Shown here: one piece after another, positions 35,801-45,045 of the stretch
Position numbering within the stretch: position 1 is the stretch's first letter
How the letters are laid out: each line of letters starts with the position of its first letter
Assembly: GCF_037325665.1 (NCBI RefSeq)
Contig: NC_090250.1
Span: forward strand, 31,664,460-31,728,459
From: Littorina saxatilis
Lineage: Eukaryota > Mollusca > Gastropoda > Littorinimorpha > Littorinidae
Length of the DNA stretch: 64,000 nt
Direction: 5' to 3'
Notes under the pieces: model-generated
What the model was told of the DNA's origin: nothing
The model's database searches: none
What the model saw: only the letters and a program-made list of their open reading frames with translations
Position numbers and translations under genes: made by a program

Positions 35801-37709
35801 TTATTTCAGAGTCAACTTTGTGTGCAGACTCTCTTCGGTGTCCGAACTCCCCCCCCCCCCCCCCCCCCCCCCCCCCCGTGTACACTACATTGGGTGTGCA
35901 CGTTAAAGATCCCATGATTGACAAAAGGGTCTTTCCTGGCAAAATTGCTTAGGCACAGTTAATAATTGTCTACCTATACCCGTGTGACTTGGAATAATAG
36001 GCCGTGAAAGATAAATATGCGCCGAAATGGCTGCAATTACTGGCCGTATAAAATTTCATCTCACACGGCATCACTGCAGAGCGCCTAGAACTGTACCCAC
36101 GGAATATGCGCGATATAAGCCTCATTGATTGATTGATTGATTACATTGCAGTGGTGATAACTTGTGTGTGGGAAACCAGCAGCAGATCTAAAATTGCACC
36201 GCATAAAAAAGCATAATAGCACAATGATAGGAAGGAATGCTACACATGCAAGAGAAGCTAGCTGCTCCCTTTGATTTGACACTGATAAAACATCTTCACT
36301 TTTCCTCTACATGTACATTCAGGCTTTCGTCCTTGGATTTTGGGCGACCAAAAAGAGAGGAAAGGAAAGATAAGCAGAGATGTTTATAGTATTGTTACTG
36401 CTTGAAGTTGATGATTCTGTTAGTAATTTCACAACAAAGAGATGATTTTGTTTGCCATTTCACAGCAAATAGTGAAAGAGACTTACCCCTGCTTTGGGCC
36501 AACCTGATCTTCACTGTCTGTGGTAAGAATTTTCTCAACACCAGACAACTGGCCTTCACTGAAATAAATTGGAACAAAACTAAGCTTTACACAGGTCAGT
36601 GACAAGATAACTCGCATGTTTACTTTTTGAAAACAACAAAAAACGTGATCAACATAAAAAAAGCCAAATAAACATCCTGTAAAAAAACAACAAGACACAA
36701 CCTACAAAATATGAACTTGACAACTGTAAAGTACATGATCATAAAATTATATGGTTCAATACCAATTCCTCACACAATTTTTAATTTTTTAATTTTCAAT
36801 TCACATTTATTGCACCTTTACATTCAAAACTTAAGTCTTCATACCTCTCAGATTCAGCTGCAGATATTTCTGACATTCCAGGTGTTGGGTGGCCCATGTG
36901 AAATAAGTGCGTGGTGGTTGCTGGAGTTGAAGTAAGTACCCCTGAGGTACCTGGGACGGGCTCTTTTTCGGAAGCAGCTCTGTAAAATACAACGCACTGT
37001 GTCACTCTAAAACAACCTGTATACAGTAAAACCTGCATCCAGCGGACCCTTAATTCGGCGGACACCTTTGCATAACGGACACTTCAAGTGAGGACGGATG
37101 TATTTTACACTCAAAAACACCTTAAAAGAGCGGACACCTCAAAGGCGCGGACGCGGACACTCTTTTTTGGTCCCGATTTGGTTCGTTACCTGTCAACAAC
37201 GGTCCGCCATCTTGGTTATGCAAATACAATCTCGCTGGCGATGTGAACGCGCGAGAAGCTTATTTTGTAAGCCAACGACAGCACTTGAAAGATTGATGTT
37301 TTGTATGGTGCACGCTCATTGGTCGATGCCGTGAATTGAACTGAACTCACAAACAAAAACAAGTTAGGGTTTCTACTTTCTGTACTGTGATGCATCTTCG
37401 TCTCATCCTTCGTCGATCGCGGTCTCATCATGTCAAAACGGAAATTTCTGACTTTAGAAGGAAAGAGTCGATGTGATAAAGAAATTGAACGGCGAACTCT
37501 TCGAGTGGTTTTCGAGAGCTCGATCAAAGAATATTCCCGTGAACGGCCCATTGCTTCAGATAAGAAACCGATTGCACCTCTTTCTCTCTCTCTCGCTCAG
37601 TCGTTCTCTCTCTCTCTCTCTCTCTCGCTTAGTCGTTCTCTCTCTTTCTCTCGCTCGTTCTCGCTATCGCTCGTTCTCCGTTCTCTCTCTCTCTCTCTCT
37701 CTCGCTCAG

Positions 37710-37798
<89 letters not shown>

Positions 37799-39680
37799 TT
37801 CTCTCTCGCTCGTTCTCCGTTCACCCTGAAATGCTGACAGCTGTCATGAACTTGAGTAGCATTCTGAAGATGTGCGTCTGAACCAAGCCAGACTGATTCT
37901 GGTTTTGTACATACATGTTGCATGTTGAACTTGTTTTCTTTGTCACTTTCTGTATGACTACATGTAATGCACAGTTTAGAATAAAACTATTTGGCTGGGT
38001 TTTTTCTTCCCAAAAAATGTCTGCGCATTCATATTCAAAAGAAAGGACACCTTTGTACAAAGGACAGTGGCAGGGTTCCCCAAGGGTGTCCTTTGCTCGC
38101 AGGTTTTACTGTATAGGGAATGCTAAAAATTAAAAAAATGAAGCAGGTGGTACCATGGCAACTGTCATTAGACGCAACTTGTATGTAGTGGGGAAATAGC
38201 TCTTTCTGTAGCGGTGCTGCGTTCAATAATACTTCTACTACTTATAAATCGCTATCAGTGTGGGTTCGATTCCCACATTTTTTGAGGAATTTATTTCAAC
38301 TTTGTGCAGACTCTCCCTGGTGTCCGCGCACCCCTATGTGCTCACGCGCATGCACACGATAAAGAACCTAAATTCACAGCGAAAGTCTCAGTGCTTGGAA
38401 ACATGAATACACACATGCAGGAAAAAAATGGGTAGTGCCTTGACTTTATCATTGTATGGCAGCTCGCTTTCCCCAGGAAGAAAGCAGCCCGAATTTCCAT
38501 GAGGGTAACCTAACACTGTAACTGGATTATATAAATATTCCTTATCCCTAGACTTAGCAGAAATCATTCATACTTGTTCACAGTTGGAATTGGATGCTTT
38601 TTAATTTAAATTTTAGTCTAAATATGAACCTTTTTTTTTAACAAATAAAATTCAATGCTAGTGCTTAGAAGTTGGTTTACTTACCTGCTTGGAACAGAAA
38701 CAGGTACATGTGGTACAGCTTCATGGTCTGTATGTAACATCTTTGTACTTGTAGTTGTACTTGTATTGTAAGACTTTGTAGTTTCATAACTGACAAACAA
38801 AAACACAACCATTACAATGCATATATATATATATATATATATTGAACAGAAACAGTAAACAGCAGATGGTAAATGAATAGTGTTTGCGTTTGCTGATGCA
38901 GACAGTGCTTGAACATTAATTTTAAATCTAATGAACATTTGTTTCTATTTTTAGCAACAAAAAGAATGCAAAAAAACCTCTATACATTGCAGTTATGCTA
39001 ACGTTTTTGTGTATGCTACTGCTAGTTCAGGCCTGAAAGTCCCAAATAATGGCACACTAGCCTTTGGCCAGTGATTCTTAAACTTTACTAATACTAAGAC
39101 TAGCCAGACAGCAAACTTTACTACAGTATAGCCAAACCAACAATTTGTTACAGTAACTTTTCTGGCATTTGGCAAGTAGATGAGTATTTCTACTCGCCAG
39201 TTACATGTTTCTACTCACCATGGCGAGTAAATTACTCGCCACTTTCAGGGCTGTAGTTTTCACAGCGATCAGAAATGGTTCAATTTACAATGCATCATTG
39301 CATGTGGCTGTGCACAGACTGAGCAAGTACGTTGTTGGGTTACCCTTGTCGATCCCAAACGCATGCATGCATGATCAGAAAAATACCCGTGGATGAATAA
39401 CAAAACAAAAGCAAAAGAAAACAAAGCAAAGAGTATAAAATACAACAACGTACGTGTCGAGAAGGACTTCTGCCAAACTAGGATTTGTCAGACCGAGGCT
39501 TTCCTTCAGCTCTTTCCATCTGTTCACCTGTTTTCCGATACTAATTACTTTTGCCTTTTGGACACGCTGATTTTGGTTGCGTCTCCGTTTTCTCTCCGAT
39601 GCAGACAAGACGTTGTGCCTTGGGTTTGTCACCCTCTTACGCTTTCGAGGGATCACAGATGGTTGGTTATCTGCTTCCAT
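26873..39680 (-). CDS. multi-exon DDE-type transposase, Kolobok-like (best guess)
   Basis: Minus-strand exons with GT-AG sites (high to low): 39680-39454, 38789-38685, 36979-36845, 36558-36487, 34175-34101, 33883-33786, 31695-31392, 31156-30874, 30611-30375, 30145-30069, 28924-28820, 28482-28280, 27960-27796, 27146-26873; about 786 residues. The N-terminus is highly basic ([19 protein letters not shown]), then a motif [14 protein letters not shown]. The core has a Cys/His module ([15 protein letters not shown]), then candidate catalytic sites [19 protein letters not shown] and LEVFHQHIL, spaced roughly D-63-D-143-E, and a conserved ...[20 protein letters not shown] tail. I recognise the core as a transposase-like family scattered through mollusc, coral and fish genomes. 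Phases agree at every junction except 33786 to 31695, where a small exon is missed or damage has occurred; that intron is full of SINEs. The gene converges with the ballast gene inside one TIR pair. Confidence 0.75.
29282..29450. mobile_element. CAGTGGAACCC-family MITE remnant
   Basis: It shares the body GACCTCCC..TAACCTCTGTAAAT and a GGTCTTAAAAGGGGTCCCA end with the copy at 31770-31929. The left tip is lost. Confidence 0.5.
29645..29758 (+). mobile_element. SINE 3' fragment
   Basis: CCCCGTCGCGATATAACCTT and GACGTTAAACACCAAATAAA match the tail of the SINE at 58244-58613, with an AAAGTAAAG tail. Confidence 0.75.
31770..31929. mobile_element. CAGTGGAACCC MITE, copy with both ends
   Basis: CAGTGGAACCCCCC...GGGGATTCCACTG flanked by TA/TA. 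It includes a C homopolymer at 31791-31816. Confidence 0.75.
32735..33165 (-). mobile_element. SINE, reverse orientation
   Basis: It shares the blocks GGGATCTTTAACGTGCACAC and AAGACCCTTTTGTCAAGCGT with the SINE at 35712-36143. The GCGCGAACCAC edge lies at the low-coordinate end. Confidence 0.6.
33178..33485 (-). mobile_element. tRNA-derived SINE, full length, reverse
   Basis: Read on the minus strand, the head has an A box GGCCTAGTGGTAAGG and a B box GGTTCGAACCC (33415-33475). The body has GGACTGGTTGGTCCGG-type blocks and the tail is (AAAC)n. Truncated copies lie at 18321-18573 and 44752-44985. Confidence 0.85.
35712..36143 (+). mobile_element. tRNA-derived SINE with (TTGA)n tail
   Basis: A box ATAGCTCAGTTGGTAGCGCG and B box GAGTTCGATCCC, then a body with a C homopolymer (35847-35877), and a (TTGA)n tail. 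It lies in an intron of the transposase gene. Confidence 0.85.
37024..38111. mobile_element. internally deleted pogo/Tigger-like transposon
   Basis: TIRs CAGTAAAACCTGC...GCAGGTTTTACTG with TA duplications. At 37430 a plus-strand start [12 protein letters not shown] resembles the pogo/CENP-B helix-turn-helix start. About 80 bp on, a second frame reads [21 protein letters not shown] without its first base, like the CENP-B DNA-binding region. The rest is replaced by a (TC)n tract at ~37575-37810. It lies in the intron between transposase exons 2 and 3. Confidence 0.75.
38200..38530 (+). mobile_element. degenerate tRNA-derived SINE
   Basis: B box GGGTTCGATTCCC at ~38260, then a body (TTTGTGCAGACTCTCCCTGG) shared with the SINE at 35712-36143. 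Confidence 0.6.
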
Positions 39681-39727
39681 GATTTTATCTTCTTCTTCAG
39701 CGTTCCATGTTGGTATTGACTTCGAAG

Positions 39728-39952
39728 TACTTCCGGGCGTGATTTCCGGTATTGTATACAGCCAGCACCAAAACGAGGCGCCAATGTCGTAGAAGACTCA
39801 TCCACGAAAATAAATTCTTTGAAAATTTATCACGCTCGACAGAAAGCAGCCAGGATGTTCCCGTTCGCTGAGCGTTCAAATGGAAGTATGCTTGTACTGT
39901 ATTTAGACGCTCGGGGAGCTCTGTGATGGTTTACGGGAGGCTTACTGTGCCT
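39728..39952 (-). repeat. right TIR, subtype A
   Basis: Inverted partner of 21420-21646. It ends in CTGTGCCT followed by TTAA. Confidence 0.85.
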
Positions 39953-40249
39953 TTAATCATAGAAGAATTCTTTTTTCATCAAGACAAGATCAGTGCAATT
40001 CGAAGTTGTGAAAGTTTGAAAAAAGAAAAGCCCGGAAGCAGGGTCACGCAAGGGTCGTAGCAGACGACGGTTTATGCGGCTCTCAACAGTCAAAAGCCAT
40101 CGCTAGAGTTCTTGTGAACCACAGCCGTTTGTTTCGTGCATAAAAACGTGCTATTGTAGATAAGCTCACATCGAGTCGCATTCAAATGACTAACTGACGA
40201 CTACATTGTGAAAAAGGGAAACTGGATCACACGGGTTCACGATGGCTCA

Positions 40250-40415
40250 GGGGTAAGATAAACCACGCAAAAATAAATTCTTTAAAAATTGTTCGCTCTT
40301 TACGGAGGGCACCTAGGATGTTCTCAATCGGTGAGTGTTTAAATGAAAGGCTGTTTGTACTGTGTGTAAAAGCCTGACTGTATCTGTGATGGTTTACGGG
40401 AGGTTTACTGTGCCT
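40250..40415 (-). repeat. right TIR, subtype B
   Basis: Inverted partner of 21647-21790. It ends in CTGTGCCT followed by TTAA (40416-40419). It lies outside the right A end, separated by ~295 bp (39957-40249) with no other recognisable feature. Confidence 0.8.
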
Positions 40416-40565
40416 TTAATCTGAAGTAATTTGCGTGTTGCACATTTTCAGACAAACACACAATGATGCACACTCATTTTCATTTGTCAATGTTTTGAAG
40501 TCGTGTGACTTCCATTTAACGCGTTTCTGAATTTTTGTATTCATAGAAACTTAGTTACCTGCTGT

Positions 40566-40980
40566 TTCTGTGTCTCTCTCTGTGTGTGTCTCTCTCTGTG
40601 TGTGTCTCTCTCTGTGTGTGTCTCTGTGTGTGTGTGTGTGTCTCTCTCTGTGTGTGTCTCTGTGTGTGTCTCTCTCTCTGTGTCTCTCTATCTGTGTGTG
40701 TCTCTCTCTCTGTGTCTCTCTCTGTGTGTCTCTCTCTGTCTGTGTGAGTCTCTCTGTCTGTGTGAGTGTCTCTATGTTTGGGTGAGAATCTCTCTGTCTG
40801 TGTGAGTGTCTCTCTGTCTGTGTGAGTCTCTCTGTCTGTGTGTGAGTCTCTCTGTCTGTGTGTGAGTCTCTCTGTCTGTGTGAGTGTCTCTCTGTGTGTG
40901 TGTCTCTCTCTCTGTTCCTATCTGTGTGTGTGTGTCTGTGTGTGTCTCTCTCTCTGTGTGTGTCTCTCTCTGTGTGTGTC
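40566..40980. repeat. (TG/TC)n compound microsatellite
   Basis: More than 400 bp of TGTGTCTC-type units, running directly into a LINE fragment. Confidence 0.95.
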
Positions 40981-41896
40981 AAAATGACTGTAAATGGAAT
41001 CATCATGTACACTCTATAGTTGTTAAAGCTCGTATTTTAGTTGCATGTTTGGGTTCCTATAAATATCGACTCAGTCGCAAGGCACTAGAAATGATGTATA
41101 AGACTTTTATTCTTCCTCATTTTGACTATGCAGATGTAATATGGGATAATTGCAATGCAATGTTGGCAGTTGAACTTGACAAAATGCACCTAGATGCTAT
41201 TAGAACTATTATTGGAGCTGTTCTTGGAACAAGCCATCAAAAACTTTACAATGAGTCAGGTTTTACAACACTGCAAGAACGGCGCAGAAAACATAAATTG
41301 ATCGTTTATTTTAAATTAGTTAATGGTCTAGCGCCAGTGTATTTACTTGATTACTTACCATCTCTCATTTCAGCAGTAAATCCGTATCACAGACTCAAAC
41401 CATATGGTAGGCAAATGTTTTGATGTAGAACTGAATTATATAAGCATTCCTTTTTTCCTTCTGCAACATCTTTATGGAATGAATTACCTGATCATATAAA
41501 ACAAACGAATTCAATTGGTTGTTTCAAAAGATTTTTGTCCAGAGATGACCCTCTAATTCCCCCGTATATCTACTCTAAAGTTCGAAAAGCAGAAATCATT
41601 CACTGTAAATTAAGATTAGAGATAAGTGATTTAAATGTGCAGATATGTTTAAAAGACATTTGACAAATGATGTTTTCTGCAGGTGTGGTTTTCATGTTGA
41701 AAATTGTGAACACCTTTTACTTGACTGTCCATTGTACACGAATGTTAGAGCAACCACTATTGATACTCTACCAGATAATAATAATATTACTGTTTTGTGT
41801 GCTGTGTACGGTAATAGTGACAAGTCCTTGGCTGAAAACACAGCGCTGTTTCATCAGATTCAGACATTTATATTAGACAGCAAACGTTTTTGTTAA
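40981..41896 (+). mobile_element. CR1-like LINE 3' fragment
   Basis: Encodes the RT thumb and C-terminus (LVACLGSYKYRLSRKALEMM, LPHFDYADVIWDN, CRCGFHVENCEHLLLDC), plainly the same family as the LINE at 4230-5745 but a different copy. It has an in-frame stop near 41420 and a frame change near 41640. It ends at TAA 41894-41896. Confidence 0.88.
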
Positions 41897-41949
41897 TACC
41901 ATATGTTTAGTCATTTTGTTATTAGAGCATTGAATTGATCTATAGTGGA

Positions 41950-41962
41950 TGCAATCTGTCTC

Positions 41963-42046
<84 letters not shown>

Positions 42047-42100
42047 CCTGTATCTGATTGTCCTCTGTGTCTCTATGTGTGTGTCTCTATGTGTGTGTCT

Positions 42101-42190
<90 letters not shown>
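41950..42190. repeat. (TCTG)n, (TC)n and (GT)n microsatellites
   Basis: Three simple-repeat blocks in series, 3' of the LINE fragment. Confidence 0.95.
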
Positions 42191-42192
<2 letters not shown>

Positions 42193-42705
42193 TATTTCCG
42201 TACCACTGTTGCTAGAGTTATCGTTGTTGTTGTTCTTGTTTTCATTTGTGTAAATATCATGCATTTACAATATTGTCCGCCACATTACTCGTTTGTTTCT
42301 AAGAGCACATTTATAAGTTTATCTTGTTGTGCTCCCTTAATTACAACTTTCAATTACGGCTTTGTATTTGTGCAACTGAATAAAAAAACCTGTTTAAACC
42401 AATCATTCTCTTAAACCATCTCTTCTTTCTAAACCGTCGTGTATCATCTCTCTCGTTCATTCTACATTCACAACTGAACATTACACAAGTACTTCTGACA
42501 TCGTTCCATGTATGTCATTCCGTCCACAATCAATATCCAAGCCATACTAAACCCATGGATCACTTAATCCATTAATGACACTACCATACATAGCATCAAC
42601 ATCTTAACATAACATAAATGCGTAACAACAATTATGTTCAAGAAATTAGCCAACAGAAACGTAATACAATCTCAACGAGAATCCTCTTAAAACTTCACAT
42701 TAGCA
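42191..42705. other. unassigned non-coding interval
   Basis: A/T-rich. I see no gene or recognisable repeat. Confidence 0.4.
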
Positions 42706-43790
42706 TTTTTTTCTTTCTTAATGGTTTATTCAGGCATCAACATTTACAATATAGTAGGAACATGTGACAACACAGCAGTTGTGAATTATCTTCATATGAC
42801 AAATCATAAGTGAATCCTCTGTAAATGAAACAGGAGAACAAAAAGACACAACGGAAAAACATGATATTTGACTGGAAAATACGGATATAAACTGTATTAT
42901 GTTTTCCATTATTCGACTAAGGTATTGTATGGTAGCCACTTCTTTAAAAAAACATGTATACTTCATTTCCATTTGGTGGACATATTTTTCAACTTTGTGT
43001 AAGTAAGACAGTTCTTTGAGAAACATTTGCAATGGTGGTTTTAGTTTATTTATTCTACATTTATATATGTAAAACTCTGCTTGTAATAAAATATAATCAA
43101 AACCCTCATCAGTCTTACTTTTTGGGTCATAGCCAAGTGCAAGTCTGCTGCAGTTTTGACATTTCTCTTTCATGTGTTTTTTCAAACTCAGTCCAAAATG
43201 ACTGAGTATGCTCACATAACCATAAATAATGCAAAATTGTATCTCTTTCTACATTGCAAAAACTACACTGGTTGCTCGCAATCACCCCCATGTCTTTCAG
43301 CATTGAATTGGTTACTAATATTCTGTTGTTGATTTTTATTTGAAACCATTTTAATTTTACTTCTTTTATTTTCTTTGTAACTAAAAAAACCTTTGTCCAT
43401 TCTACCTCTCTATCCAACAGTCTTTCCCAATTTTTTAATGCCTTTGGAGAATCTACTTTGCTAATCAGCATGTCGTATATGCGTTTTGAACCCTTCTGCA
43501 AACTTTCCAAAAAAACAAGTGCTTTTGGTTGCTGAATATAATTGCAGCTATCTATAGCTAGGTCACATTTTTCCAAATATTTTTTAACAGCACTTACACA
43601 CCCACAATACTTCAAAAAATTAGCCTGAACCCCAGTTTTCGCTTGAAATTCTTGTGTGTTTAAAAAACTGCCGTTGTCTTTTAATATGTCTCTAACATAA
43701 AATACATCTTCATTACTCCATTCCTCATAATTAATTACTTTCTCAGCAATCTTAAATTTGAATATGTGCGCGATATAAATTGCATAAAAT
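42706..43790 (-). mobile_element. L1/Tx1-like LINE 3' end
   Basis: The minus-strand frame from ~43770 encodes the post-RT region (VKLKWFQIKINNRILVTN, CSFCNVERDTILHYLWLC, FW). It continues after a frame change near 43200 with LGYDPKSKTDEGFDYILLQA and EFYIYKCRINKLKPPL, the usual L1 C-terminus. Severely 5' truncated. The 3' end lies near 42706. Confidence 0.75.
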
Positions 43791-43811
43791 AAAAATAAAA
43801 AAATAAATCCC

Positions 43812-43868
43812 TGCCCTGTACCCACGGAATACGCGCGATATTAGCCTCATATTGATTGATTGATAGCA
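43812..43868 (+). mobile_element. SINE 3' tip
   Basis: CTGTACCCACGGAATACGCG..TTGATTGATTGAT matches the end of the SINE at 35712-36143. Confidence 0.75.
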
Positions 43869-44548
43869 CGCTTTACTGTACCTCTCTTCGTTTTAACTTT
43901 CTGAGCGTGTTTTTAATCCAAACATATCATATCTATATGTTTCTGGAATCAGGAACCGACAAGGAATAAGATGAAAGTATTTGTAAATTGATTTCGAAAA
44001 TTTAATTTTGATCATAATTTTTAATTTTCAGAGCTTGTTTTTAATCCAAATATAACATATTTATATGTTTTTGGAATCAGAAAATGATGAAAAATAAGAT
44101 GAACGTACATTTGGATCGTTTTATATATTATTTTTTTTACAATTTTCAGATTTTTAATGACCAAAGTCATTAATTAATTTTTAAGCCACCAAGCTGAAAT
44201 GCAATACCGAAGTCCGGCCTTCGTCGAAAATTGTTTTGCCAAAATTTCAATCAATTTGATTGAAAAATGAGGGTGTGACAGTGCCGCCTCAACTTTTACA
44301 AAAAGCCGGATATGACGTCATCAAAGACATTTATCGAAAAAAAGAAAAAAACGTCCGGGGATATTATACCCAGGAACTCTCATGTCAAATTTCATAAAGA
44401 TCGGTCCAGTAGTTTAGTCTGAATCGCTCTACACACACGCACACGCACCCACACACACACACACACACAGACACACACACACCACGACCCTCGTCTCGAT
44501 TCCCCCCTCTATGTTAAAACATTTAGTCAAAACTTGACTAAATGTAAA
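43869..44548 (+). mobile_element. HINE/DINE-like repeat, 5' truncated
   Basis: It retains the GATATGACGTCATC block and (CA)n. The 3' hairpin is perfect: ACATTTAGTCAA, AAC loop, TTGACTAAATGT. Confidence 0.65.
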
Positions 44549-44751
44549 AATGAGTGTCGGTCGGGGAACAGGAAACATTCAAGTTCTTTTTTTGGCCTTA
44601 TATGCATCGCTTTGGTCTAGCAGAAAAAGCAATTCACACCAGATCCAGCTCCAGCCAGGTATTTCAGACAATGTGTGACCAGTGTTGGGCGGTTTTGATA
44701 AGGCCCCGCGCTCACATATGTAACTTCAGCAGGACAGACGACGCACTACAG

Positions 44752-44995
44752 GGTCATACTTAAGACTTTAAAATTGGCAATCTAGTGGCTGCTCCGCCTA
44801 GCGTCTGGCATTATGGGGTTAGTGCTAGAACTGGTTGGTCCGGTGTCAGAATAATGTGACTGGGTGAGACATGAAGCCTGTGCTGCGACTTCTGTCTTGT
44901 GTGTGGCGCACGTTATATGTCAAAGCAGCACCGCCCTGATATGGCCCTTCGTGGTCGGCTGGCGGTTAAGAAAGAAAAAAAAAAAAAAAAAAAGT
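44752..44995 (+). mobile_element. truncated SINE
   Basis: Body of the 33178-33485 family, from CTTAAGACTTTAAAATTGGC to an A-rich tail. Confidence 0.8.
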
Positions 44996-45013
44996 CTGCT
45001 GTTTTGACAAGAG

Positions 45014-45045
45014 AAGTGTAATGCCGACGAGCGGAAGACGACAGT
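45014..45045 (+). repeat. target-site duplication, left copy
   Basis: 30 of 32 bases match 47908-47939. It begins AAGTGTAATGC. Confidence 0.75.

Larger units (their letters stand above)
21420..39952. mobile_element. ~18.5 kb TTAA-flanked DNA transposon with transposase and ballast-domain gene
   Basis: The left end reads TTAA (21416-21419) then AGGCACAGTAAGCCTCCCG. The right end is the inverted match ending AGGCT...CTGTGCCT, followed by TTAA (39953-39956). The terminal inverted repeats run ~225 bp and look about 90% alike by eye. TTAA duplication fits piggyBac and Kolobok; long TIRs and the non-piggyBac transposase favour Kolobok. The element holds two convergent spliced genes. It has itself been hit by a pogo-like element, several SINEs and at least four MITEs, so it is not recent, yet both coding frames are largely intact. 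Confidence 0.8.
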
